From Phytophthora hibernalis (taxonomy: Eukaryota > Oomycota > Peronosporomycetes > Peronosporales > Peronosporaceae), in NCBI GenBank assembly GCA_012656075.1, contig JAAKBF010000252.1, positions 434,001 to 498,000 on the forward strand: a DNA stretch of 64,000 nucleotides, in the 5' to 3' direction. The stretch's first letter is position 1. Every line of letters begins with the position of its first letter. The position numbers and the translations under genes were made by a program. Below the pieces are notes generated by a model that searched no databases, had not been told where the DNA came from, and saw only the letters and a program-made list of their open reading frames with translations. Positions 20,416 to 30,596 of the stretch are shown here, in pieces.

Positions 20416-23001
20416 ATGGCAACCGGCGGACCCGACAGCTCGAGCATCTTCACCCTCGCGTCCGTGACTGAAGCTACGGGTGAGACTGAGCACGATCAAC
20501 TCAAAGAGGTCGAAGTGATATTCGGCACCTTTAAACGCATCGATGACGACGCCTTACACAAATGCAGGAACCTGTCCAGGCTCACAAGTAAGAACATCGA
20601 CGATGATATTTGCTGTCTATTGAGATTTTTGCTGACAATTTTTGTAGTGGTGAACTGCAACCTCGTGGAGATCTCCAGTCTGGAACCTGTGGGAGCGTCG
20701 CTCGTGCACTTGTGTCTGAGCAACCAAAATATCACTCGTATGAGTGGTTTGTCCGCGCTGCACCAACTGCGCCATCTTTACCTCCAGCAGAACCGTATTA
20801 GTCGAATTGAGGGGCTCGAAAGGTGTCGGAAGCTGAAGACGTTGTGGCTGTATGATAACTGTCTCACAAGCGTGGAAAATCTTGGGTTCTGCACAGACCT
20901 TCGTGAGCTGTGGCTTCAGGTCGGTGTCATGTGCAGCCAGATGACAAAGTACATCTGCTAACTATTGTTGTGCACCACCCTTGCCAGAACAACAAGATCC
21001 AATCGCTCAAGGCAATTAGTGGCGGGATATTCGAACTTGTGAACCTGCAAAGGCTGAACCTGGCCAACAACCGCATCCATGATGTGGACGAGTTGGAGCA
21101 TCTTCGCAAACTGATCGTACTGCGCCAGCTAACATTTGCAGACGAACATTTTGGCTCGAATCCAATTGTTAGCCATCCTGATTATCGTTCTTTTGCTATC
21201 ACCGTCCTCAAACAGGTATGAACTTCGGCGCATGTTTATTAACTCGTATGAACGAGCCATGGTTGCAAACTAATTGTGACTTTATTGTACATATACGTTG
21301 GATGTAGTTGCACCAACTTGACGGAAGTCTTGTTGAAAGCGACGAGCGCAGCACTGCTGAAGATCGATTCTTCACCCAGGTACATCCATGACAATGGTTC
21401 TTGCGTATAATATTCATTTCGTATCTACTGGTAACACTAATTTCTTCTGTCTTGTTGATTTCATCATACAAGTCATTGGAATTCAATGATCAGCTGGCAG
21501 AGCTGACCCTTGCATTTCAGCAGGAAATGCGTGAAATCTCCACGAGAAAAGAGCGAGGCACCTCAAATGCGCAGATGCTGCAGCAAGAACTCATAGAGGC
21601 CTTGAACGATGTGGAGAGTTGTGTTACGGCTGGCCAAACTCAGATTGAAGAAGAAAAGCGACGGCAGCTACAACTACGAGAACAACATTCCCAGTTGCTT
21701 CAAGAAAATATCGCAAAGCTAAAGCAAGACTTTCACGATTCTATCAAAGAACAGTTCGAGTGCGAAGAGAGAGCGTTACTCGACGAAGAGCGAGATTACG
21801 AAATCATGGAGCTAGAGGTTATGGCCGAACAAAATCAAGCAATGACGATTGCTGCTCTACAAAACGCGTATCCGAGAAAGATTGCATTTCAACAACTGCT
21901 ACAGCACATGCCAGACTATCGATATATCGCTGAGAGTTTTCGGCGACCGACCAACCAACAGCAAGAGGTTGTGAACGGCAATGGGGATCGCGATGAACGG
22001 GAAGTTCACATCTTGCAGATCTACCGCTTTTTCCACGATGACTTGAATTCAGCTTTTGAAACTACCGCGCGACAAATTGAAATACAAGTAGGCGTTGGTG
22101 GTGCACAGGGCAGTGAACCGTATTTGTACATGGTCGCCAACGACGATGAGGTCATATCGCTTCTGCAGAATGGGTTAGCCTCTCCAGCATCGGCAGACAA
22201 CGGGAGCTCGATTCAAGGTTGGTTTTTCTTTTCTCAAATCCTTTGGTTGCCTTGCAATTCTACAAGGGTACGGTCGGCGAGCTCGAGGCACTGAGTGATA
22301 ACGAGACAGACGATGATTCACAGCCTGTTGCCGTGTTGCCCGAAGAAGACTCTAGAGACAATGTGCAGCCAGCAGTATCAGTCGAGAGCTTTAACTTGCT
22401 GCTATGTCAAGTGCGCATGCACCACATTGTTGAGCTCTTTCGTCCGGAAAAGGTGCGGTTGTCGTCGCTGGAGGCTCTCCACAGCATTGCAAGTCCTCGA
22501 GGGTCTAATCTCCCACCACCGCCAGCGGCATTCTTACAACTAGAGCTTGAAGATCAAAATTCTTCAGCGACAGGCGGACATCTTTACATGGCTCGGCGAG
22601 CTGATGTTCACGCTCAAGTTTTACCGCAGTTTGTGCTGCTGTGCTCGAGGCGAGGCGAGCTTTCTGGCGGTAACCAGCGCGGCGGTCGTCAAACCGAGAA
22701 CCAAGCTCCCAGTAGTGAACTCTTGCTGGCACAGTTCCAGCAGCGACTGCGTGTTGAAGTGGACGCCTACCACTCGCGTTTGTATCACGAAATGGACCCT
22801 GCCACAGTTCGCATCCAAGCGCAGTTCCAACATGAGAATGAGCTGCTCCGCAATCGATTGAAGGACAACGAGGAGCGGATCAATCAGGAGAAATTGGAAC
22901 AGGAGCGAATATTGCGCACACTTCGAGGTAACAACAGCAATGAGGAACGAAGTCATGGTAGAACGATGATGCGGAAACTGAAGCTGCCCATCCCGATCTG
23001 A
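20416..23001 (+). CDS. LRRC9-like leucine-rich repeat and coiled-coil protein
   Basis: Exons 20416-20587, 20648-20919, 20988-21215, 21308-21379 and 21473-23001; introns of 60-93 bp. The N-terminus has five or six SDS22-type LRRs (LRHLYLQQNRISRIEGLE, LKTLWLYDNCLTSVENLG, LQRLNLANNRIHDVDELE), capped by an LRRCT-like segment with SNPIVSHPDYRSFAITVLKQL, which matches the layout of vertebrate LRRC9. A long coiled coil follows (about 21473-21900), then a globular part with YLYMVANDDEVISLLQNGL and NPLVALQFYKGTVGEL, then a Gln-rich coiled coil at the end. The last exon has one break at the T run 22223-22227 (one T short). LRRC9 homologues track with cilia, so a zoospore flagellum role is likely (inference). 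The C-terminal LRR block of vertebrate LRRC9 is absent. Confidence 0.72.
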
Positions 23002-23335
23002 TAATTAAATGTAGCCATGGCAACATTTCTACATTTAGAGATCCTTCTCGGTTGCTGACTCAAGGTCCATCTACTGGTAGCCACATTGCAGTCGGAATAG
23101 AACTCACTGCAGCAACTTGCACTGGTTCATGTTGTGATGTGTGCCACGCACACATACCGTACTCCTCCCTCAACCCCACATCCTTTAATATCACATATCT
23201 CACTCATTACGTCCACTACACCTCTTTCCCCACTATCTCGTTCACCCTCTTTCAACGTATCCCCTCTACAAACCGATCTCAATCCGCTTCTCCCGTCCGT
23301 TTCGGGCAGAAGTCGTCACCTCATTCAGTATCTGC
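23002..23335. promoter_or_regulatory. Pyrimidine-rich upstream region of the membrane-protein gene
   Basis: Positions 23155-23290 on the plus strand are strongly C/T-rich (ACTCCTCCCTCAACCCC, CTCTTTCCCCACTATC, CTCTTTCAACG), directly before the ATG at 23336. This is a common oomycete core-promoter composition. No TATA box is seen. Confidence 0.35.
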
Positions 23336-24828
23336 ATGATCCGGCCCGTCCACATGATGGGCAACGGGGGCTCCGCGGCGCTGCCTCGCGCGCCGAGCGC
23401 CAGTGCGCTGAGCGAGCGCTCCCCTCTTCTCCGCGCACTAGGCCAGGGCGAGGCGCCGTCCTTCGAGGGCTCGTACATGTCCATGCCGGCGCCTACAATC
23501 GACGCCGGACGGTTATCGGACACGGGCCAGTTCCAGCCGCTCATCTTCGCGGAGAAGGCGCTGGGTGCACTACTCAATGGGGTGTTACTGTACGCTCTGG
23601 GCTGCATTGCAGGCGTGGCGCTGGTGTCGCTCAACTTCGAGGGCGTCTTGGGCGCACGAGTCAACTGGTGGCTGGTCTTCCTGCCCTTCTGGCTGGCCAA
23701 TGTAGCCATGTTGTACGCACACGTGGCGTCTGTACGCCACGCCAAGACGCTGCGTGGCTGGGCTGATGTCGAGTCCATGTCCAACGAGCCATTGCTGCCA
23801 CTACTACGTCGCATTGTGCTGGTGTACGCCATGAGCTTCCCACTTACGCTGCTGCTGCTGTGGAGCGAGCTGGCGTTCTGTGCCAGTCTGCAGCACACGG
23901 CGGGTACCAGTTTGTACATTTGCTACGCGCCGTTGATGGTCATTCAAGTGGCTTTTGTGGTCCGGTATCTACTTTGTAGATCCGACAGCACTCTACCGGT
24001 ACAGTTGATTTTTGGTCTTTTTGTGGCTTTTAGTGTTTCTGATGGGGTTTGGATGTAGGGAGTGTGCTGGGTGCTCATGTTCGTGTTCACACTGCTGCTG
24101 GCGTACCAGACGGACACGCAGAGACGCTTTGGGTCGCTGGAGATGACGCAGCCTCCGCTGTCGTGGTGGCTCGTGTTCACGCCGCTCTTTGCCTTTGAGC
24201 TGCTGATGACGGCATCGCTGCTGCTTGTGCTGTACAACGAGTTCTCGGGTATTTACCGACTCACGCGCTGGCAATTGGGGGCCAGTGTGTTATACTCGTT
24301 GGCTCTTGTGGCGGGCGTGAGTGGCGAACTCATGCTGCTGGAGCAGGTGGACTACCATTGGGGGACGGTCACGTTCCCGTCGGGCATGATGTTCTTTGGG
24401 CTCGTGTGCGCGTGTGTGGCCATGTATATTGTGGGGCGCCACCACGTGGAAGAGCTCATGGCCTCCAAGGGCGGTGCTGTGCCCGTGCCATTGACGAGGA
24501 CAGCGGACGGATGGATTACGAGCCACGCCGTCGTGGAGCAGTGGGTGCTCTTTGGAGACATCTACCTGACGCCGCAGGGACTGCAACTGCGCAACCAGAA
24601 AGCTCGCAGCAACTCGGGTGTCGAGTCGGAAGCAGCAGGAAGCCGCATCTTGCGGCAAATGAAGGACTTTTGACCCGAGTCACTTCCGATGATAACATGA
24701 GTGAGAACGACCCAGAGCGCCGTATCCACAACGTGCTGCGACGAAAGACTTCGGGCAGCTACAGTGATATCATGCTCGAAGTGGTGGACACGCCCAAGAC
24801 GCCCAATGATTCAGCTCACAAACGTTAA
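23336..24828 (+). CDS. Multi-pass membrane protein, TMEM185-like
   Basis: Exon 1 is 23336-23998, intron 23999-24058 (60 bp, GTACAG...TGTAG), exon 2 24059 onward. Soluble Ser/Pro-rich N-terminus (about 60 residues), then about ten hydrophobic segments (e.g. ALLNGVLLYALGCIAGVALV, NWWLVFLPFWLANVAMLYAH, SWWLVFTPLFAFELLMTASL). The repeated WWLVF-P-(F/L)-A pattern is the hallmark of the transmembrane Fragile-X-F (TMEM185) family; function there is poorly known. As written the frame stops at 24673, but the other frame continues with a coherent tail (MSENDPERRIHNVLRRKTSG...) to 24828; a T run one base short (24668-24671) explains this. The true protein is therefore probably about 475 residues with a cytosolic tail. 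Confidence 0.6.
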
Positions 24829-24911
24829 TTTGGTCTAAAATAATAGTGGAGACTTTGAGCTTCCGTTGCTGGTGCTGCATCATGGTTGAAAGGACGGACG
24901 AAACGGCCTGA

Positions 24912-26902
24912 TTGCCATCTCGACGAATTTGCTCAGTGGCAATGAGAAGGAAGCGGACATTGCCCACAACGCGGCAAGCTGAGCACAGTGCAGCTGGCAG
25001 TGTTCATGATCCTAATGGGCGTCAAATTCAACGACTGGACGAGGATCCGAAGCTGCAGACGCTTACACCCAGGTCGCTGGCTAAGAGTATGTCTGAGCTG
25101 GAGGCGTTGAGGTCTCGAGTATTAGAACTCGAACAGCAGCTTGCCAAACACCAGATTGAAGCACTAACACCATCTAAAGCGACCAAGTTGCCGCCACTTG
25201 CAGATCCTGTCGCTGGATTAAATCCAGAGGTTGTGGTGCGTTTACTGTTATGTTGTTGCCACGATAGACTTACTCACCTGGCTGTTGTTGGACGTGTGGC
25301 GAGTATTAGCTTCCTTCGTTTGGGTTTCCTGCGTCGTCAACGAGTGGTGTAAAGTCTGCTAGCGAACTGAAAACCATTCACAACATCGGTGGTGGGATTC
25401 TATCTCTAAACAACCGAATAGCCACAGCTCCAGCCACTACACCCGGGGATATTGCCGCCGTAGCTCCGTCGTTGTCTCCTGTTGTAATGCGCAGTGAAGA
25501 AACTACCAACGGATCTGCTTTTTGTGATGGAAGAACATTGGCTTTTGTTGCCACCAGTCCTCCATTCGTGAATGACACCGAAGATGCTGAAGAATGCGAA
25601 GCAGACTACTCAACAAGTAGTCAATGTACTGGTGAAGGTAGTCCTTCTGCTGTATCCCCTCATTGCGAAGAAACCAAGATCACAATCGGTCTAGAAGGAG
25701 AGGAGGCCACTTTTGCTGTTTCCCAGAGAAGTCGACTTTATCAGATTCTCAAGCGCTTGAGCACGATCGCAACGATTCCGGAGGATGAGGTACATTTTCT
25801 AGAACCATGGAATTATTGATATGGTTCCTAATCTTTTGAGTTCGTGTGATTCTTGCAGCTGATGTTGCTGAAGAAACTGGTAGACGGTGAAATCGGAGAT
25901 GTCATCAAATTCCTCATCGAAATTGAAGCTGAGCAATCTGTCACCGTTATCCACGATAAACTAGCGGCCCTCATTAAAGAAGGCTCACCCTCCAAGCATC
26001 GTAGCCTTGTTCGACCAACACTGTCTCGCCATCCTGTTTGGAGCATCCAATATCCACTGCTCAAGATTGCGCAGAACCTTGAGCAACTACGAAGCACCAA
26101 AGGCGATTCGACATTCCCTGCTTCATCTCCTGCGGCGTCACCCTCCAAGAAGACCGATGTGATCGTTCTGGTCTCTAGTGGAGCGTACAACCCGATTCAC
26201 ATGCTACATATCCGAGCATTCTACGTTGCACGTCAGTACGTCGAGTCAAACTATAAGTTTCCTGTCGTAGGCGCGTTCATCTCACCATCGCACGACACGT
26301 ATGTGCGCGTCAAGAACCGCCGCAATACGCGCGAAATGATCACCAAACGGCATCGATTGGCACTGATAGAAACTGCGGTGGCGTCGTCTTCATGGATCGA
26401 AGTCGATAAATGGGAGATCACTCGACGGCGCGTGCTCGACTACTTGAGTACATTGACCCATGTGCGCGAAATGTGTGAGTCACACTTCCCGCAGTATCGC
26501 TTTCACGTCATGTACGTGTGCGGATGCAACACAGTGGTGAAGCTCAGTCATTCCGCGTTACGTGATGAAGGCTTCGGGTGCATTACCGTGTGCAGACCCA
26601 CACAAACCGACATGGTCATCAAGCATCTAGGCAAAACGCTGGCAAAGACGACAACCATAGTCGAAGACACTGGTGTTCTACCTTGTGATTTGGAGCGCGC
26701 GACAAGTTTTCGCGTACGCCAGGCACTTACGAAAATTGAGGTGAATGCCAACAACATCGAGATGATGGTAGGAAAACCTGTGTTTCAGTATTTAGTGAAG
26801 CACGAGATCGGAGCCAAGATCGCTGGCAAAGTGAGCTGGACCGATGAAGACAAACACTGGAGGCAAGAAGACCTCACCTACGTAGAATACACCGAGAGCT
26901 AG
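24912..26902 (+). CDS. NMNAT: Nicotinamide mononucleotide adenylyltransferase with long N-terminal extension
   Basis: Exons 24912-25235, 25355-25789, 25859-26902 (600 residues); introns 119 and 69 bp, phase 0. The C-terminal 250 residues are the enzyme: GAYNPIHMLH (361-370) is the nucleotidyltransferase GxFxPxHxxH motif, SPSHDTYVRVKNR (395 onward) and WIEVDKWE are NMNAT-specific blocks, and TSFRVR (535-540) corresponds to the ISSTxxR ATP-binding motif, with Ser-Phe in place of Ser-Thr. Reaction: NMN + ATP to NAD + PPi. The first 350 residues are unusual: a coiled coil (SELEALRSRVLELEQQLAKHQ) and an acidic Ser/Thr-rich region with short helices. Human NMNATs are about 280-310 residues, so the extension doubles the length; it may be regulatory or a fusion. 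The first ATG is not certain. Confidence 0.85.
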
Positions 26903-26955
26903 ATTGTAAGTATGAAGCGAAATCTAAACATCTCTTGTAGAAAGCGATTCGTAAC

Positions 26956-27816
26956 CTAGGCTCTCGGACCGCCTTCTTCCTCCTCGTACGTCTCATCTAC
27001 AGAATCACTTGAATCACTCGAGTCATCAGAGGAATCATCACTTTCGCCTTCATCAGACTCCGACGATTCGTCACTGTCATCACTCGCTTCATCACTAGAA
27101 TCCTCATCACTACCAGGTTCACTGTCGTCTTCACTCTCCATGACTACTTCGTCCGACTTTGAAAGAGTCGTACTCGATGAAGTTTGCACATTCTTGTCGT
27201 CCTCTTGCTCAGCCTCATCAAAATCCTCCTCCGCTTCGGCGACACTCGAAGTTTTGCTCGTAGATTTTGTCGGAACGCTTGTCGATGTCTGCGTGTTCTT
27301 GTCCTCCTTTTGCTCGGCCTCGTCGGATTCCTCTTCAGTCCCAGCGACGCTGAAAGACTCCGAAGTGGAATTGGTAGCTGCACTTGTCGCTATGTTCTTG
27401 TCCTCCTCCTTTTCATCTTCGTCAAATTCTTCCTCCTCTACCACATCCGATGATGGTGCTGGACTGGTTGGTGCACTCGAAGCGTCAGTGATTTCGTCTT
27501 CTTCATCTTCCTGCTCATCCAACTCCTCCTCTTCAGCCACTGACTCACTAGTCGGGATTTGTGTTTTCTTATCTTCTTCCATTCCCGACTCGTCAAACTC
27601 TTCCTCCTCTTCAGCTACCGACAGAGACCCCGATTCGTCGTCCTCACTAGCCATCGAGGTGTCCTCCACGACATCCTCCAGAGCTCGCCGTAGATGAATC
27701 ATCTTCTCGGTAGTCGCCACTTGCTGACTTATGACTGCAACTTCCGTGCTCGAACTCGCTGGCAAAGTCGTCAACAGCGCGACCGCTATGATAAACACAG
27801 CGTTGCAGGCTTTCAT
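26956..27816 (-). CDS. Secreted acidic Ser/Glu/Asp-rich repeat protein
   Basis: 286 residues from the ATG at 27816, chosen over 27954 because it gives a clean signal peptide (MKACNAVFIIAVALLTTLPASSS). The mature part is built of about five imperfect repeats of roughly 30 residues: (S)SVAEEEEEFDES, then EEDKKTQ or EDKNTQTSTS and a Ser/Thr spacer. It ends in a Ser/Asp run (DSDESSESDEGESDDSSDDS). It has no Cys, is very acidic and predicted disordered. Calcium binding or an extracellular matrix/wall role is possible but not shown. There is no RxLR motif: HLRRALED after the signal peptide does not fit. No close family is recognised. Confidence 0.75.
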   Translation of the reverse strand: MKACNAVFIIAVALLTTLPASSSTEVAVISQQVATTEKMIHLRRALEDVVEDTSMASEDDESGSLSVAEEEEEFDESGMEEDKKTQIPTSESVAEEEELDEQEDEEDEITDASSAPTSPAPSSDVVEEEEFDEDEKEEDKNIATSAATNSTSESFSVAGTEEESDEAEQKEDKNTQTSTSVPTKSTSKTSSVAEAEEDFDEAEQEDDKNVQTSSSTTLSKSDEVVMESEDDSEPGSDEDSSDEASDDSDESSESDEGESDDSSDDSSDSSDSVDETYEEEEGGPRA

Positions 27817-28036
27817 CGCTTCTTGGGCTTGCCTTGAACTGAGCGCGGCTAGATGCAGAATGAACGATAAAATGGAAATGCTAATTGGGTTTGAGCTGAA
27901 ACCAAAGGTTGAGTAGTCGTCTGGTATCTTTTGACTGAAGTGTGTGTGACTCACCTTCCCGGAAGGTGGTCCACATCTTGACCCCGTCTGCAGAAAAGGG
28001 CAGAACTTGGAAACTCAGCTGGAACGAACTTAAATT

Positions 28037-28116
28037 AGATCCATAGATTCTATGAATCTAGGTTTCGCTCCATCCATGCTTTAAAATAGATCAATAGATT
28101 CTATGGACCTAGGTTT
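28037..28116 (+). repeat. Two imperfect 29-bp direct repeats
   Basis: AGATC(C/A)ATAGATTCTATG followed by (A/G)A(T/C)CTAGGTTTC occurs at 28037-28066 and 28088-28116. Each unit contains the near-palindrome CATAGATTCTATG. They lie upstream of the acidic secreted protein gene (which reads leftward), 220 bp from its ATG, so they could be promoter elements. Confidence 0.6.
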
Positions 28117-28283
28117 CATGTACAGTACCGTATCGCCGAAATCATAAGTCCTACCTGATTTACACAAGGGCTGTGGTTATAATGGCTTTGTAAACTATAG
28201 TTTATCTTATGCTTGCTGATTATTTAAGAGATTTGATTGGCTAACAATAGGTGCGCTTTATGATAAATGTGGGAATAATGATA

Positions 28284-28430
28284 TCAACGATGCGGTAATT
28301 GGCAGATTCCGGACGCCAGTCCGGAAAGCTGCAATAGAGTCAACAGTGCCACGCCGGAAAATAATCCGCCAATCAGCGCGGGGTTATTCATTCCGGACGT
28401 GGTAAGGGCTAAAATCGTAATATAATATCT
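28284..28430 (-). other. Hydrophobic ORF fragment of unclear origin
   Basis: The minus strand reads a membrane-like peptide (ALTTSGMNNPALIGGLFSG, then VALLTLLQLSGLASG) ending at a stop at 28284. Its hydrophobicity and base composition differ from the surrounding AT-rich DNA. It could be a captured fragment, a contaminant or chance. Confidence 0.3.
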
Positions 28431-28478
28431 TCTTCTTGACCACCCCGTTATTATTAAACCAGCAAGACCCAAAGCAAA

Positions 28479-29085
28479 TTGTTTAAACCTTTGCACCAAG
28501 TGCCGAAGCCACTTCGCCCGCCGCGGCACAAGCAGCCCAAGCAGCTCTTTTCCATAAAGCAGCGAGTAGCCGCGCGCGGAGCTGTCGCAATCGGTCGTGT
28601 GTCTGCAGCATCTCGGCTAGGACGAGAGGAGTCCGGCCCGTCCGAGGCCGTCACCAAGTCCGAGAGCTCGTTCGTGCCCGACTCGTGGCCGACCCACCGC
28701 CGCAAGTGCTAGATCAAGTTAGTTCCTCGGTCGCGGGCTTCCGAGCGCTGATGCCTGAAGTGTACGTGCTGGAGTGCGTGCCCAGCAAAGGCATGACGAC
28801 CACATGCAACAAATGCGTGTGCCAGACGGACAACCGCCGCTTCGCCTGCAATATCATCGAGAAGCGGCTCCTGTCCCCGTCAGTAAGCGCATGGAGGTGT
28901 CCGCCCAGTTACGACACGAGGTGGACGTGCTGCGGCCCGTGGGCCACCCGCACATCGACAAGCTCGAGAAGGCCTTCGTGGACGACGGCTACCTGATCCT
29001 GGCCACGAGTGCGAGGCCGTCCACGTGGCCCGCTGCGTTCTCTCGGCGGTGCAGCACATGCACAGGTACCAACTGCCCGCGCTAA
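28479..29085 (+). pseudogene. Protein kinase N-lobe remnant
   Basis: PEVYVLECVPSKGMTT, then RRFACNIIEKRLLSP (the VAIK-like Lys region) and LRHEVDVLRPVGHPHIDKLE (helix C with its Glu, then HPHI) and AFVDDGYLILAT (hinge) are typical of CAMK-type Ser/Thr kinases. ECEAVHVARCVLSAVQHMHR continues into helix E. These pieces lie in three frames, and the catalytic HRD/DFG lobe is missing. It is a broken or truncated kinase gene. Confidence 0.65.
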
Positions 29086-30388
29086 TGTGTGATTCATCGA
29101 TGGGCACCACGTAGTGCTCCTGTAATTTATGTGGCTGGGCGCGTATCCGGATCAGCGTCGACAGCTAGGAAAAACAGCTGAGTGCTTGGAGCACGACGCC
29201 AAGTCACGCGAGCGCTCGAGATCGAGAAGCACAAGGAGAAGGCAACTACGTCTGCAGCGATATGCGGACAGATGTCGGCCAAGGATCAGGGTGTGGCTAT
29301 CGCTCAGCCGATCAAGAAGCATATCGATATGCTCGTGGATGGTGGGAGGGATCTTGGTGAAAGCGATTACCGAGTCTTGCTGCTGACGTGAGACGTTTGT
29401 GTGGTTCGCAGACATGTTGCTGCAAATCGACTTCGTGTTCCACATGCCATCGCTGGCCAAGGCCGAGACGTGGGCGCCAATTTTCCTGACCGACTTCAAT
29501 GCTAGGTGCGTGGCCAAGCGTTAAGCTGTCAACGATTGAGTGTGGCTAACATGGTTTGTGTATTCGGTGCAGTATGCGTACGTAGTCTGCCTGACGGGCG
29601 ACGAGTATTTGCTAGTCAGCAGTTTCTGGAGCAGTTCCCGCACTTTCAGGCAAGAAGGCGTTCATGGCGCAGCCGTTGCGGAACCAGTACGCCAAGCGGC
29701 AGCACCTCATGTTCCCCACCTTAGCCGAATCTGGAAGCCGCGAGAGTCAAGTTCTGACCAAACCGCTTTTAACGTTGCAAGAATCAATCTACTGCGGCGC
29801 GTATGGTGTGTGAACGCAGACTCCGGTCTGTGCAGTGCAGACTATTGGCTGTATGTGCGGTTCGACTCGCTCGCCACCATTCCGATGCTCGCGACGAAAT
29901 GCAAGTGCTGCGGCAGCCAACACTTGTCGCGTTCAGCACCATTTAATGCAGTGTTAGATATTTATTCAATACAGTTTGATTTTGCAAGAGTGCGTTGTGT
30001 GTGTGTTGCCACGTACTGCTTGAGTGGGCTGTTCCCAATGTTGGGTGGTGATGTTTGATGCGAACTAACGGGGACCCTTGTTCATCAACGCTTTTCAAAA
30101 GGTGTTCAGCAACATCCATCTCTGTGCCTGAACCTGCACCAGCGGCAATGCGCTCGAGCATCTACGTTGCAGAGCCACAACTCAGTGGTTTCATATTGTT
30201 CGGACTAACTTTACCTTATCCTGTAATTGCTCTCATCGTTATTCTTTTTGTATATGGATGAATATACGCGTCTTTCCGACAGATAGACGTGTGAGATGGT
30301 GGTCTGGTCACTGAGTTAAGAGTATTAACTAATAGGAGTCTAAATTTAGCCAATAGGGTGCATTAGGTGTAGGTTTTCCGTTCCGACA
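29086..30388. other. Degenerate region without a confident gene
   Basis: Short coding-like pieces occur on the plus strand, e.g. QPIKKHIDMLVDGGRDLGES (about 29308-29365) and MLLQIDFVFHMPSLAKAETW (29415 on), but no continuous frame or family. It is probably decayed coding DNA. The right part (30240-30380) is the 5' flank of the Crypton and shares TATGGATGAATAT and GCCAATAGG with the flank of the second Crypton. Confidence 0.4.
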
Positions 30389-30414
30389 CATTCCGACAAA
30401 TATTTGTCGGAATG
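30389..30414. promoter_or_regulatory. 26-bp perfect palindrome upstream of Crypton 1
   Basis: CATTCCGACAAAT followed directly by its reverse complement; a second TTCCGACA half-site sits just left (30381). A TATATATATCCCC stretch follows at 30424. The matching place in Crypton 2 holds CTCCGACAT-ATC-ATGTCGGAG. It could be a recombinase or regulator binding site. Confidence 0.6.
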
Positions 30415-30596
30415 CGAGCAAAATATATATATCCCCATACAAAAAACAAGTCAAAAACATTTTTTCAAATATTATCGCGGTTCCAATAGCTAGGTGTCAT
30501 CCTAGTCTAGGTTGAGGACGGTTTGCGGTGGTGGACACTGTAGCTGCCAGTCATTCACCATTACCCGTCAAAAAGCAGAAGAGGCATTCAACCAGC

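Noticed and set aside
22218..22266. 49-bp intron in the last exon of the LRRC9-like gene
   Set aside because: A GT donor at 22218 and AG at 22266 exist, but the phases do not match, and the supposed intron encodes a plausible continuation (NPLVALQFYKG). A one-base error in the T run fits better.
27140..27697. 185-codon plus-strand Ser-rich ORF
   Set aside because: Mirror of the acidic repeat gene; Glu/Asp codons on minus read as Ser/Leu codons on plus.
26956..27816. RxLR effector in the acidic secreted protein
   Set aside because: The only candidate (HLRRALED, about 45 residues after the start) does not match R-x-L-R and there is no dEER motif at the usual distance, only general acidity.
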